Below are positions 49,862-59,351 of a stretch of 64,000 bases of DNA, piece after piece. Both the position numbers and the translations under genes were made by a program. The notes under the pieces were generated by a model that saw nothing but the letters and a program-made list of their open reading frames with translations, ran no database searches and was not told where the DNA came from. Position 1 is the stretch's first letter, and each line of letters opens with the position of its first letter. The DNA comes from Reyranella massiliensis 521 (GTDB taxonomy: Bacteria > Pseudomonadota > Alphaproteobacteria > Reyranellales > Reyranellaceae): assembly GCF_000312425.1 (NCBI RefSeq), contig NZ_HE997181.1, positions 3,791,395 through 3,855,394 on the forward strand. The letters run 5' to 3'.

Positions 49862-51034
49862 TCAGCCTCCATAGGGTTCGAGAATGAGATCGCGCGTGAC
49901 AATGACGCGGACCGGATAGCCCGGACGAATGGTCAGCGTGGGCGCGACCTGCAACTGACGGCGGATGATCTGCTGACCGGCGTCATTGATGGTGTCCTGC
50001 GCTCCATCCCGTATGGCGCGGATCAAGCGATCCTCATCGCTGACGGCCAGCTCCGAGCCGACGGCCAGCAACGTGGAGAGTCCTGCGGCTTTCGCGAGAT
50101 CCCACCAGTGATAGTCCACGCCGTCCTGGAGGCCCGCGTACCCTTGCGGATCGGCTCCCGGCTGTCGCTCCAGAACGATGGAGCGTCCGTTGGGAAGGAT
50201 CAGCCTGTTCCAGACGAGGAGCACCCGGCGTTGCCCAAAGCCGACGTCGTTGCTGTATTCACCGATGATGCGCGTTCCCTGCGGCACGATGAGGATGCGG
50301 CCCGTCGGGCTGTCATAGATGTTCTCCGTGACCTGGGCGGTGATCTGCCCGGGAAGATCGGAGCGGATGCCGGTGATCAGCGCGGCTGGAATGACGGCGC
50401 CGGCCTGAAGCACGTAGGGAGAGGCCGGGGCCATCACGCGATCCGCAGCCACCGTGCGACGATCCACCGGTCCGTTCAGAAAGGCGAGCTGGCGATCCTG
50501 CGCCGTCTGGGCGCCGACTTGTGTCCCCAAGCCTGGCAAGCCGGGCGCAGCCGTACCTGCCGACGTTGCGGTTGCTCCCGGTCCGGTCTGGAAGAAGACG
50601 CGGCTGGTTCGCGCTGCTTCCAGCTCCGCGAGACGACGTTGTTCTTCGGGATCGGGTTGCGGCGTCGCCATCGATGGCGGAACGACTGGCTGGCCGCGAT
50701 TCTGGGCATCAAGGATGGGCCTTCCGAGGTCGCCGGGCAGAGCTGGACCGAGCACGGGACCCGTGTAGTCACGCGGCAGGCCAGCAAGGCCGTCGGCGGT
50801 TGGGCGGTTCTCCGTCGAATAGAGTTCCTCATTGCTCTGCCCGGCATCGCGCGTCTGCAGCGCGTATATGAGGGCCCCGCCGATGCCGATGCTGACGACG
50901 AGGCCCGCGCTCGCGAGGACCTTGCGGGAAAGGCGCGTCACGCGGGGCGGTTCAGCGCGTAAGCGCATGGGCGCCGCAGACTCCGCAGCCGCCGTCGTCG
51001 GGGCCTCGTCATTGGTCGTTTCGTTGTCGCTCAT
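49862..51034 (-). CDS. trbI: TrbI, VirB10-like conjugation protein
   Basis: The 390-residue protein bridges inner and outer membranes in the type IV secretion channel. A single N-terminal span (VLASAGLVVSIGIGGALIYA) precedes a proline-rich periplasmic stretch. The C-terminal VirB10 beta-barrel domain follows (VLQAGAVIPAALITGIRSDL, LLIVPQGTRIIGEY-like segment, SELAVSDED). The order trbG-trbI matches Ti-type trb operons, but no trbH lies between them. Confidence 0.93.
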   Translation of the reverse strand: MSDNETTNDEAPTTAAAESAAPMRLRAEPPRVTRLSRKVLASAGLVVSIGIGGALIYALQTRDAGQSNEELYSTENRPTADGLAGLPRDYTGPVLGPALPGDLGRPILDAQNRGQPVVPPSMATPQPDPEEQRRLAELEAARTSRVFFQTGPGATATSAGTAAPGLPGLGTQVGAQTAQDRQLAFLNGPVDRRTVAADRVMAPASPYVLQAGAVIPAALITGIRSDLPGQITAQVTENIYDSPTGRILIVPQGTRIIGEYSNDVGFGQRRVLLVWNRLILPNGRSIVLERQPGADPQGYAGLQDGVDYHWWDLAKAAGLSTLLAVGSELAVSDEDRLIRAIRDGAQDTINDAGQQIIRRQLQVAPTLTIRPGYPVRVIVTRDLILEPYGG

Positions 51035-52011
51035 GACGCGGGTCTCCCGTCGGTACGCACGATCCTGACGGTTTGCTGGCGATCGCCGCTGCCGAGGCGC
51101 AGCTCGGCGGCGCCGAAGATCCGGTCGACGATCAGGATGTTCTGATAGATGCGGCTGTTGACGATCTGGGCTTCGCCGCCCGAGCCGAGGACGAAGATGG
51201 GCGGCATTTCGCCCTGGACGATGCCGCGGGGGAATTCGACATAGACCCGTCGACCGTCGTCATAGACGGAGATCGGCCGCCACGGCGGCGTGTCGCCGGT
51301 CAGTCCGTATCGATATCGGCGCGCGGAAGCGGCGGGAATGACTGGCGTCGCCGAAACATTCGCGCGCTGTGAGGTGGGAGGCTCGGGATAAGCCCAGGCG
51401 ATCGCCGGCATGTAGGGCGTCTCGGCGGCGCGCAGCTCGATCATGTACATCCGCCGGTCGGTCGTGATCACCAGATTGGTGGTGATGCCCGTGCGCGTCG
51501 GTTTCACCAGGACATGGACGCGGCGGGAGAGTCCCGATCCGCTTTCGGTGTCGCCGATGATCCAGCGGGCGGTGTCCCCGGCGGCGATCGGACCGGCGCC
51601 GGTGAGACGTTCACCGGGCTCGAGCGCGATGTTCGTGATCTGACCGGGCGAGGCATAGACTTGATAGAGGGCCCCTTCGCTCCACGGATAGATCTGGATG
51701 GAATTGTAGTACCCTTCGCGCCGGGGCTCGACGCGTGCTGCGGCGTTGGCGTTCTGAACGCGCCCGGTCGGCGTGTTCGCAGCGGTTCCCCCACGCGCCG
51801 GCGTCCAGGCCGGTGGGGTGTGAAGGGGTCGCGGTCGCTCCTCGGTGACAGGCGGCGGCACGGCCGGCAGGGACGGCACGTTGTCGTCGTAGCTGATCTG
51901 AGGGGGTTTGGTCGTCGCGCATCCCGCCAGCGCCGTGGCGGAGAGCAGCACAAACGCCAAAGCGTGTTTACGGAAAGCCGGATTGCCTGGTTTTCGCAAA
52001 GACGTGCTCAT
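51031..52011 (-). CDS. trbG: TrbG, VirB9-like conjugation lipoprotein
   Basis: This protein has 326 residues from an ATG that overlaps the trbF stop. It begins with a lipoprotein-like signal (LLSATALAGCATT). The VirB9 features PWSEGALYQVYASPGQITNI and LRLGSGDRQQTVRIVR are present. VirB9 proteins form the outer ring of the secretion channel with VirB10 (TrbI). The stop overlaps trbI. Confidence 0.92.
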   Translation of the reverse strand: MSTSLRKPGNPAFRKHALAFVLLSATALAGCATTKPPQISYDDNVPSLPAVPPPVTEERPRPLHTPPAWTPARGGTAANTPTGRVQNANAAARVEPRREGYYNSIQIYPWSEGALYQVYASPGQITNIALEPGERLTGAGPIAAGDTARWIIGDTESGSGLSRRVHVLVKPTRTGITTNLVITTDRRMYMIELRAAETPYMPAIAWAYPEPPTSQRANVSATPVIPAASARRYRYGLTGDTPPWRPISVYDDGRRVYVEFPRGIVQGEMPPIFVLGSGGEAQIVNSRIYQNILIVDRIFGAAELRLGSGDRQQTVRIVRTDGRPAS

Positions 52012-52697
52012 TGGGACATCTCCCGCGACCATGAGATGGCGTTGACGTAGATCCCGAGCGGATTGGCGCGCAGCCGTTCGGCATCGCGCGGGGTCTGGAT
52101 CACGATGGTGAGGATCGCGGTCCAGCGCTCAGTGGTGGCGAGTTGACCGTTCTCGTAGCGCCTCTCCGTCCAGGCGACGCGGAAGGAATCCGGTGACGCG
52201 CGGATGACGCTGGAGACTTCCACCGCGATCTGCTGACGCCCGACGCGGGTGAACGGATCATTGGCGCGGGCATAGTCGTTAAGCGCGGCTGCGCCTCGGT
52301 CCGTTGTCCATTCGTAGGCCCGAAGCCAGTTCTGGCGGACGATGATGGGATCGGCCGGGATGGCGCGGACTTGCTCTATGAAGCGGCCGAGATGGAACGC
52401 AATCTGCGGATCGGTGGGCCGATAATCGGCCGTAGCGGCCGCGACGGTCTGCGCCTGGCCGAGGCGATCGACTTGCACGACCCAAGGCACGACGGTCCCG
52501 CGCGCCGATTGCCAGACGAGCGCCGCAGCGAAGCCGGCGGACAGGATCAGGGAGCCGAAGGCCATGGCGCGCCAGTTTCTGGCCTGAACGCGGGCCGAAC
52601 CGATGCGGTCGTCCCAGACCTGTGCGGCCTTTTGGTAGGGCGTCACGGGCTCGGGCGACTTGCCGTAATGGGCTGCGGGTCTTTTGAAGAAGCTCAT
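52008..52697 (-). CDS. trbF: TrbF, VirB8-like conjugation protein
   Basis: The 229-residue protein has one N-terminal span (MAFGSLILSAGFAAALVWQS) and a periplasmic VirB8 domain (VDRLGQAQTVAAATADYRPT, WTAILTIVIQTPRDAERLR and NPLGIYVNAISWSREM at the end). VirB8 proteins nucleate assembly of the transfer channel. It overlaps trbL and trbG by four bases each. Confidence 0.93.
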   Translation of the reverse strand: MSFFKRPAAHYGKSPEPVTPYQKAAQVWDDRIGSARVQARNWRAMAFGSLILSAGFAAALVWQSARGTVVPWVVQVDRLGQAQTVAAATADYRPTDPQIAFHLGRFIEQVRAIPADPIIVRQNWLRAYEWTTDRGAAALNDYARANDPFTRVGRQQIAVEVSSVIRASPDSFRVAWTERRYENGQLATTERWTAILTIVIQTPRDAERLRANPLGIYVNAISWSREMSQ

Positions 52698-54049
52698 GAG
52701 CGGTCACTTTCGGAAAGGTTGACGGATGAGCCGCCGCCGTGGCTGTCGCCGCCCCGAACGGCGTGGGCCGCGAGGGTTGCGCCGTGGGCAATGGAGCGGC
52801 TGCGTTGCATGCGCTTGGCCCAGGCCGGGGGACCATCGCGGGAAGCGGAGGACGTGTCGGCGGCGGTTTCGCCGCCGATGGTCCCCATGGTCGAGGAGCC
52901 GCCAGTGGCGCCGAAGCCTGCTTTCGCGCCGTCGGAGAAGCTGGACTTCATGCTCTCCGCGGCCCGCGACGTCGCGCGTTTCAGAGGGGAAACCGTGGCC
53001 GCACCGGCCGCGCGGGCGACGCCGCCGAGACCAGAGGCGACGCCCGATGCGCCGGACTTGCCCAAGGAGCCGAGGCTGTAGGCGGCGCTTGCGCCACCAG
53101 CGGCGGCTGCACCTCCACGCGCAACCGCGGCGCCGCCGGACAGCGCCGCCGCTCCTCCCTTAACGGCAAGGCCGGCTGCTCCGCCGGCGGCAAGCGCCGC
53201 GCCGCCAACTGCCAGGCCGGTGCCGACGGCAGCCCCTGCGCTGAGCTGTGGTCCGCCCTGGACCAGGCCGGCTGCAATGCCGGGGCCGAAGATGCCGAGA
53301 CCGAGCAAAGATAGGGCAGCCAGCACGACGGCCATGGCGTCGTCGATCGTTGGCGTCTGACCGCCGAAGCCGGTCGTGAACTGCGAAAACAGCGTCGAAC
53401 CGATGCCGATAATGACGGCGAGGACCAGAACCTTGATGCCGGAGGAAACGACGTTGCCCAGCACCCGTTCAGCCATGAAGGCGGTTTTTCCGAACAGGCC
53501 GAAGGGGATGAGCACAAAGCCGGCGAGCGTGGTCAGCTTGAACTCGATCAGCGTGACGAAGAGCTGGATAGCGAGAATGAAGAAAGCGAGGATGACGAGC
53601 GCCCAGGCGAAGAGCAGACACGCGATTTGGATGAAATTCTCGAAGAAGCTGATCCAACCCATGAGATCGGAGATGGATTCGAGCAACGGTCGCGCGGCAT
53701 CGAGGCCGGTCTGAGCCACTTTGCCGGGGCGCATCAGGTCTTGAGCTGTGAAGCCTGTCCCCGAGCCCTTGAGCCCGAGGCCCGCAAAGGATTCGAAAAT
53801 GATCTTGGCGAGATTGTTCCAGTTGCCAATGAGATAGGCAAATACACCGACGAAGAGTGTTTTCTTGACAAGCCGTGCGATGATGTCGTCATCGGCGCCC
53901 CAGCTCCAGAACAGTGCTGCGAGCGTCACGTCGATGACGATCAGCGTGGTCGCGATGAAGGCGACCTCGCCGCCAAGCAAGCCGAAGCCGCTGTCGATGT
54001 AGGAGCTGAAGACTCCAAGGAAGTTGTCAATGACGCCTGCGCCGCCCAT
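52694..54049 (-). CDS. trbL: TrbL, VirB6-like conjugation membrane protein
   Basis: The 451-residue protein has several membrane spans in the first 270 residues (LVKKTLFVGVFAYLIGNWNN and ALVILAFFILAIQLFVTLIE). A glycine/alanine-rich linker and a charged C-terminal tail follow. This is the usual TrbL layout; VirB6-like proteins form part of the inner-membrane path for DNA. It lies three bases downstream of the TrbK-like gene. Confidence 0.92.
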   Translation of the reverse strand: MGGAGVIDNFLGVFSSYIDSGFGLLGGEVAFIATTLIVIDVTLAALFWSWGADDDIIARLVKKTLFVGVFAYLIGNWNNLAKIIFESFAGLGLKGSGTGFTAQDLMRPGKVAQTGLDAARPLLESISDLMGWISFFENFIQIACLLFAWALVILAFFILAIQLFVTLIEFKLTTLAGFVLIPFGLFGKTAFMAERVLGNVVSSGIKVLVLAVIIGIGSTLFSQFTTGFGGQTPTIDDAMAVVLAALSLLGLGIFGPGIAAGLVQGGPQLSAGAAVGTGLAVGGAALAAGGAAGLAVKGGAAALSGGAAVARGGAAAAGGASAAYSLGSLGKSGASGVASGLGGVARAAGAATVSPLKRATSRAAESMKSSFSDGAKAGFGATGGSSTMGTIGGETAADTSSASRDGPPAWAKRMQRSRSIAHGATLAAHAVRGGDSHGGGSSVNLSESDRS

Positions 54050-54052
54050 GGT

Positions 54053-54337
54053 TCAGCGTCCTTCTTGTTGCTGATCTGCTGGGAGCGGCGCACGCCCGAG
54101 GAAACGATCGCGGGTTTCCGCCCATACCCGCATGCAGTCGGTGTCGCTGGCGGCCGCCTGACCAAGCTGCTGGCACCGACGCTGCGCGTCCCGAAGCGGA
54201 TCTCGCATCGGCTGAACCGGACTGGCCGATTGCTGCAATGGAGGTGATTCCTTTCGGGTCATCTCGATCGCCGTCGCCGTGATGGCGATGGCGATGAAGA
54301 CGACCGCGCCCAGCCGGGCCAGCAACTTGCCGTCCAT
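54053..54337 (-). CDS. TrbK-alt type putative entry exclusion protein
   Basis: The 94-residue protein has an N-terminal membrane span (LARLGAVVFIAIAITATAIE) and a short soluble part with two cysteines (DAQRRCQQLGQ and SDTDCMRVWAETRDRFL). It lies between trbJ and trbL, the position of trbK in Ti and RP4 operons. TrbK prevents redundant uptake of the same element. It matches the alternative TrbK family by pattern. Confidence 0.8.
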   Translation of the reverse strand: MDGKLLARLGAVVFIAIAITATAIEMTRKESPPLQQSASPVQPMRDPLRDAQRRCQQLGQAAASDTDCMRVWAETRDRFLGRAPLPADQQQEGR

Positions 54338-54347
54338 GGCAACGCCC

Positions 54348-55130
54348 TCAGTTGCCGTTGCCGTACATGCGGGCGTTGCCCGGCTGATAGCCGGCGCCCG
54401 GCGTCAGAAAGCGGCGGCGCTGTTCGCGTCCCTGTTCGGCAGCGGCCGCGCGCTCGGCCTCGGTGAGTGCTCCGGACCGGCCGTTGGCCGAGATTAACGC
54501 GATCAGGTCCGAGAGCTGCTGCGACTGGAGCGCGAGGAGCTGGTTGCCAGCCTGCGTCGCCTGCAGTGCGCCGGTCGCGCCCTGGCTTTGGCTGACCAGC
54601 GAGGACATCTCGGTCCGGTTGGTGTCGATATTGGTGACGACGCCGGCCTGCACGCGCATGGCGTCCTGAAGACTGCCGACCGTGTTCTGCCAGCGGGTCT
54701 GGGCGCCGGCGATCAGTTCGGCGTCCGTCGCCGAGAGCGAAGCCCGGCCATATTGCTGCCGGAACATCCGGTCGACATTCTGGACGTCAAACGCGATGTT
54801 CTGCGCCTGTTGCAGGAGCTGCTGGGTGCGCTGGACGTTCTGCTGGAGCTGCTGAAGCGACGAGTACGGCAGGCTGGCGAGATTGCGCGCCTGGTTGATC
54901 AGGCCCTGCGCCTCGTTCTGGAGGCTTTTGATCTGGTTGTTGATCTGCTCGAGCGTGCGCGCCGCCGTCAGGACGTTCTGGGCGTAGTTCGAGGGGTCGT
55001 AAACAATCCGGCCAAAAAACTGCGCATGAGCGGGCGCCGTCAACATGGGCGACAAAGCCAGCGGCATCGCCAGCATGGTTGCGGCGAGCATGAGCGCGCG
55101 CCGGGGGGAACTATGGGTCTTCATGGTCAA
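54348..55130 (-). CDS. trbJ: TrbJ, VirB5-like pilus-associated protein
   Basis: The 260-residue protein has a Sec signal (MLAATMLAMPLALSPMLTAP, cleavage near AHAQFF). The mature part is glutamine-rich coiled coil (EQINNQIKSLQNEAQGLINQ, LQQLQQNVQRTQQLLQQAQ). VirB5-like proteins sit at the pilus tip and mediate cell contact. The start overlaps the trbE stop; an ATG two codons later is possible. Confidence 0.92.
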   Translation of the reverse strand: MTMKTHSSPRRALMLAATMLAMPLALSPMLTAPAHAQFFGRIVYDPSNYAQNVLTAARTLEQINNQIKSLQNEAQGLINQARNLASLPYSSLQQLQQNVQRTQQLLQQAQNIAFDVQNVDRMFRQQYGRASLSATDAELIAGAQTRWQNTVGSLQDAMRVQAGVVTNIDTNRTEMSSLVSQSQGATGALQATQAGNQLLALQSQQLSDLIALISANGRSGALTEAERAAAAEQGREQRRRFLTPGAGYQPGNARMYGNGN

Positions 55131-57580
55131 GCCTCCTTCTCGGGCAGCGTAGGGATGAGGTTGGTGAGGTCGGGAATGAGGTCAGCCGCCCAATCGACGC
55201 CGCGCAAACGCAGCCAGGCCGCGAGGAAGCGTTCGCGGCCGTGCTCAGCCATGGTGCGCGCGATCAGGGATTGATCTGTCTTGGAGGAGGCTGCGGCGAG
55301 CGCGAGACCGACTTCGGAAAGGCCCAATTCGAAGAGGCGGTTTCCCCTGCGGCTCTGGCAGTAGTAGTCGCGCTTGGGCGTGGCCCTTGCCAGTATCTCA
55401 ATCTGTCTGTCATTCAGGCCGAAGCGTCGGTAGATCGCCGTGATCTGCGGCTCGATCGCGCGCTCATTGGGAAGAAGAAGCCGCGTCGGGCAGCTTTCGA
55501 CAATCGCGGGCGCGATGCCGCTGTTGTCGATGTCCGACAGCGACTGGGTAGCGAAGATGACGCTGGCGTTCTTCTTACGCAGCGTTTTCAGCCATTCGCG
55601 AAGCTGGCCGGCGAAAGCGTCGTCGTCGAGGGCCAGCCAGCCCTCGTCGATGATGAGCATAGTCGGCGAGCCGTCGAGGCGGTCGCCGATGCGATGGAAG
55701 AGGTAGGACAGGACGGCCGGGGCCGCGCCTGTCCCGACAAGGCCTTCGATTTCGAACGCCTGCACCGACGCCGATCCCAGATGCTCGATTTCGGCGTCGA
55801 GCAACCGGCCGTATGGACCGCCAACGCAGTAGGGACGAAGCGCCTGCTTCAGATCATTCGATTGCAGCAGAACGGTCAGGCCGGTGATCGTGCGCTCCTC
55901 GACGGGCGCGGAAGCGAGCGAGGTGAGCGCGGACCACACGTGCTCTTTCACCTCTGGCGTGATCGTCACGCCTTCGCGGGTCAGGATGGAGATCAGCCAG
56001 TCAGCCGCCCAGGCGCGCTCGGGCGTGTCATGAGTTCGGGCCAGAGGTTGCAGCGAGACGGATGAATCAACGCCCTCGGTGAGGTCGCCGCCCAGGTCGT
56101 GCCAATCGCCGCCCATCGCCAACGCCGCCGCCCGGATCGAGCCGCCGAAGTCGAACGCAAAGACCTGGGAATTGGCGTAGCGCCGGAACTGCAAGGCCAT
56201 GACGCCAAGCAGAACCGACTTGCCCGCGCCAGTCGGGCCGACAACCAGCGTGTGGCCGACATCGCCAACATGCAGGGAAAACCGGAACGGGGTCGAGCCT
56301 TCGGTCTTGCCGAACAGCAAGGGGGGCGCTCCGAAATGCTCGTCCCGTTCCGGCCCCGCCCACACCGCTGAAAGCGGGATGATGTGGGCGAGATTGAGCG
56401 TCGAAATCGGGGGCTGGCGCACATTGGCGTAAACGTGCCCTGGCAAAGAGCCCAGCCACGCATCGACGGCGTTGATGGTTTCGGCCATGCAAGTGAAGTC
56501 GCGGCCTTGGATGATCTTCTCGACGAGGCGCAGCTTCTCGTCCGCCGTGCGCGGATCATCATCCCAGACCGTGACTGTGGCGGTGACGTATGCCTGGCCG
56601 GCGTAGTCGGCGCCCAGTTCCTGCAGGGCGAGGTCTGCATCGGCCGCCTTGTTCGCAGCATCGGTGTCCACGAGGGCGGAGGCCTCGTTGGTCATGACCT
56701 CCTTGAGGATCGCGGCGATCGACTTGCGCTTGGCGAACCACTGACGGCGGATCTTGGTCAGCAGCTTGGTCGCGTCGGTCTTGTCGAGCAGGATCGCGCG
56801 TGTCGACCAGCGATAAGGAAATGCGAGGCGATTGAGGTCGTCGAGGATTCCGGGCGTCGTCGCGGTCGGGAAGCCGACGATGGTGAGGATGCGCAGATGC
56901 GCGGTTCCGAGGCGTGGTTCGAGCCCTCCGGTCAGAGGCTGATCGGCGACCAGCGCATCCAGATAGATCGGCGTTTCCGGAACCCGTACGCGATGGCGTT
57001 TCGTCGAAACCGCCGAATGCAGGTAGGTCAGGGTTTCCGCGCTGTCGAGCCACGCGCATTCCGGCATGAAACCGTCCAGAAGCGCCACTACCCGATCGGT
57101 CCGATCAACGAAGGTGTTCAGAACTTCGTGCGGATCGAGGCCGCCGCGCTCTCGGCCCTCATAGAGCCAGGCTTCGGTACGGGCCGCCTCCTCAGCAGGG
57201 GGCAGATAGGTGATCGTGAGGAAGTAGCCGGAAACGAAATGCGCGCCCGCTTCTTCGAAATCGGCCTTGCGCTCGGCGTCGAGCAGACCGGATGCGGCGT
57301 CGGGGAAGACGCTCGCCGGATAGGTCGACGCCTCATGGCGCTGGGCCTCGACGAAGATGGCCCAGCCCGATCCCAGGCGCCGGAAAGCGTTGTTGAGGCG
57401 GCCGGCGACGGCGACCAGCTCGGCGGCGACCGCAGAATCGAGATCAGGGCCGCGGAACCGGGCCGTGCGTTGGAACGATCCGTCCTTATTGAGGACGACA
57501 CCTTCCGCGACGAGCGCGACCCAGGGAAGATAGTCGGCCAAGCGTGTGGCGGTTCGGCGATATTCAGCCAGATTCATCAT
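55127..57580 (-). CDS. trbE: TrbE, VirB4-like conjugation ATPase
   Basis: This 817-residue ATPase energises assembly of the type IV secretion channel. Walker A is VVGPTGAGKSVLLG (near residue 446) and Walker B is LIIDEGWLALDDD (near residue 640). The N-terminal CagE/TrbE domain includes TARFRGPDLDSAVAAELVAV. Length fits the family and it is apparently intact. Confidence 0.95.
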   Translation of the reverse strand: MMNLAEYRRTATRLADYLPWVALVAEGVVLNKDGSFQRTARFRGPDLDSAVAAELVAVAGRLNNAFRRLGSGWAIFVEAQRHEASTYPASVFPDAASGLLDAERKADFEEAGAHFVSGYFLTITYLPPAEEAARTEAWLYEGRERGGLDPHEVLNTFVDRTDRVVALLDGFMPECAWLDSAETLTYLHSAVSTKRHRVRVPETPIYLDALVADQPLTGGLEPRLGTAHLRILTIVGFPTATTPGILDDLNRLAFPYRWSTRAILLDKTDATKLLTKIRRQWFAKRKSIAAILKEVMTNEASALVDTDAANKAADADLALQELGADYAGQAYVTATVTVWDDDPRTADEKLRLVEKIIQGRDFTCMAETINAVDAWLGSLPGHVYANVRQPPISTLNLAHIIPLSAVWAGPERDEHFGAPPLLFGKTEGSTPFRFSLHVGDVGHTLVVGPTGAGKSVLLGVMALQFRRYANSQVFAFDFGGSIRAAALAMGGDWHDLGGDLTEGVDSSVSLQPLARTHDTPERAWAADWLISILTREGVTITPEVKEHVWSALTSLASAPVEERTITGLTVLLQSNDLKQALRPYCVGGPYGRLLDAEIEHLGSASVQAFEIEGLVGTGAAPAVLSYLFHRIGDRLDGSPTMLIIDEGWLALDDDAFAGQLREWLKTLRKKNASVIFATQSLSDIDNSGIAPAIVESCPTRLLLPNERAIEPQITAIYRRFGLNDRQIEILARATPKRDYYCQSRRGNRLFELGLSEVGLALAAASSKTDQSLIARTMAEHGRERFLAAWLRLRGVDWAADLIPDLTNLIPTLPEKEA

Positions 57581-57592
57581 CGGTCGCGCTCC

Positions 57593-57874
57593 TCAGACAG
57601 ACAGGTGGCCGGGGATGCGCAGGTGTCGGCGGCCGACCTCGACGAAGAGCGGGTCGCGCTTGGCCGCCCAAACCGCCGCGAAATGACCAATCGCCCAGAT
57701 CGCGAGGCCGATAAGCCAGAGGCGCAGGCCCAGACCGATCGCGCCGGCGAGTGTGCCGTTCATGATCGCGATCGAGCGCGGGGCGCCGCCGAGCAGGATG
57801 TGCTCGGTCAGCGCCCTGTGGACCGGGACGGTGAAGCCGGGCACTTCGGCGAGCTGTTCGAGAACAGCCGCCAT
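57593..57874 (-). CDS. trbD: TrbD, VirB3-like conjugation protein
   Basis: The 93-residue protein reads VPGFTVPVHRALTEHILLGG and APRSIAIMNGTLAGAIGLGL, the VirB3 pattern with two membrane spans. It ends with DPLFVEVGRRHLR. Its ATG overlaps the trbC stop. VirB3 partners with the VirB4 ATPase encoded next. Confidence 0.92.
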   Translation of the reverse strand: MAAVLEQLAEVPGFTVPVHRALTEHILLGGAPRSIAIMNGTLAGAIGLGLRLWLIGLAIWAIGHFAAVWAAKRDPLFVEVGRRHLRIPGHLSV

Positions 57875-58206
57875 CAGACGAGCGCTCCGCCGCCGAACGA
57901 GAAGAACGACAGGAAGAAGGAACTGGCGGCGAAGGCGATCGACAGTCCGAAGACGATCTGGATGAGCCGCCGGAAGCCGCCTGAGGTATCGCCGAAGGCC
58001 AGCGTCAGGCCGGTGACGATGATGATGATGACGGCGATGATCTTGGCGACGGGGCCTTCGATCGACTGCAGGATGGACTGCAGCGGCGCCTCCCAGGGCA
58101 TGGACGAGCCGGACGCGTGGGCCGCTTGGGAAAATAGGACGCTGATGGAAATCGCAGCGGCCGAGGTCGCAATGACATGGCAGCCGCGCGCGAGCGTGCG
58201 GATCAT
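57874..58206 (-). CDS. trbC: TrbC, VirB2-like pilin precursor
   Basis: The 110-residue protein has a signal ending near AAHASGSSMPWE and two hydrophobic helices (VAKIIAVIIIIVTGLTLAFG and the later IQIVFGLSIAFAASSFFLSF). This is the VirB2/TrbC pilin layout. It overlaps trbB upstream (ATGA) and trbD downstream. Confidence 0.92.
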   Translation of the reverse strand: MIRTLARGCHVIATSAAAISISVLFSQAAHASGSSMPWEAPLQSILQSIEGPVAKIIAVIIIIVTGLTLAFGDTSGGFRRLIQIVFGLSIAFAASSFFLSFFSFGGGALV

Positions 58207-59186
58207 GAGAGTTCTCCTGTGCTGGGGGTGGTGGCTGGCGTGATGCGGTAGTCGCCATCCGAGCCGAGCCCCTCGACGCTCGCGAGTTCGGCGAGCCGGC
58301 GCGCAGTGCCGCGGCCCGACAGAACAGCGACGAGATCGATCGTCTCGGCGATCAGGGCGCGCGGCACGGTGATGACCGCTTCCTGCATGAGCTGCTCGAG
58401 GCGACGCAGCGCGCCAATGCCGGAGCCGGCGTGGATCGTTCCGATCCCGCCCGGATGACCCGTGCCCCAAGCCTTGAGCAGGTCCAGCGCCTCCGAGCCG
58501 CGAACTTCGCCAATCGGGATGCGGTCGGGCCGTAGGCGCAGGGACGAACGGACCAACTCGGAGAGCGTCGCGACGCCGTCCTTCGTGCGCATCGCGACGA
58601 GGTTGGGCGCTGCGCATTGCAGCTCGCGCGTATCCTCGATGATGACGACGCGATCGGCGCCCTTGGCGACCTCCGCCAGGAGGGCGTTCGTCAGTGTGGT
58701 TTTGCCGGTGGAGGTTCCGCCGGCGACCAGGATGTTGGCGCGTGAGGCTACGGCCTGGCGAAGAATCTCCGCCTGGTCGGCGGTCATGATGTTCGCGGCG
58801 ACGTAGTCGGCGAGGCTGAAGACGGCGACAGCCGGCTTGCGGATGGCGAAAGCGGGCGCCGAGACGACGGGCGGCAGCAGCCCTTCGAAGCGTTCGCCGC
58901 TTTCCGGCAGCTCCGCCGAGACCCGCGGGCTTCGCGGATGGACTTCGGCGCCGACATGGTGGGCGACCAGCCGCACGATACGTTCGCCATCGGCGGGCGA
59001 AAGACGCTCCCCTGTATCGGCGAGGCCCTCTGACAGGCGATCCACCCACAGGCGGCCGTCGGGGTTGAGCATCACCTCGACGACGGCGGGATCTTCGAGA
59101 AATTGCGTGATGGACGGGCCGAGCGCTGTGCGCAGCATGCGCGCGCCGCGAACAAACGCCTCAGGTTTATGACTTGTGGTCGTCAT
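58203..59186 (-). CDS. trbB: TrbB, VirB11-like conjugation ATPase
   Basis: The 327-residue hexameric ATPase has Walker [15 protein letters not shown] (near residue 155), the Asp box [10 protein letters not shown], a Walker B-like [12 protein letters not shown] and the His box [12 protein letters not shown]. It is the first gene of the trb operon proper. The 165-base gap upstream, between it and the RHH gene, contains a short ATCCCCGGATCGGGGT hairpin but no gene. Confidence 0.95.
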   Translation of the reverse strand: MTTTSHKPEAFVRGARMLRTALGPSITQFLEDPAVVEVMLNPDGRLWVDRLSEGLADTGERLSPADGERIVRLVAHHVGAEVHPRSPRVSAELPESGERFEGLLPPVVSAPAFAIRKPAVAVFSLADYVAANIMTADQAEILRQAVASRANILVAGGTSTGKTTLTNALLAEVAKGADRVVIIEDTRELQCAAPNLVAMRTKDGVATLSELVRSSLRLRPDRIPIGEVRGSEALDLLKAWGTGHPGGIGTIHAGSGIGALRRLEQLMQEAVITVPRALIAETIDLVAVLSGRGTARRLAELASVEGLGSDGDYRITPATTPSTGELS

Positions 59187-59351
59187 CTCGGCCCCGCTTC
59201 TTGACGGGGCGCGAAAGTCGATCCCCGGATCGGGGTCAATTAAAAGAGCCTGAAATCAGGTCGCTTCAACAAGTATCGGGCGTAGTAGTAGTGTGGCGTG
59301 CAAATACAGGAGAACGGCGGCGGCCAGCTTCTGACGCTACCAAACATCGTC

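Noticed and set aside
54588-55274. Plus-strand frame antisense to trbJ
   Set aside because: TrbJ on the minus strand has a signal peptide and the family coiled coil. The plus-strand frame has no supporting features.
56384-58243. Long open frame (619 codons) antisense to trbE, trbD and trbC
   Set aside because: It is the complement of well-supported conjugation genes, is rich in Arg/Gly/Asp and shows no domain or ribosome-binding site. Long antisense frames are expected at this GC content.
59210-59240. ATCCCCGGATCGGGGT hairpin as a rho-independent terminator
   Set aside because: There is no T-run on the relevant side and it lies upstream of trbB within what appears to be one transfer transcript.
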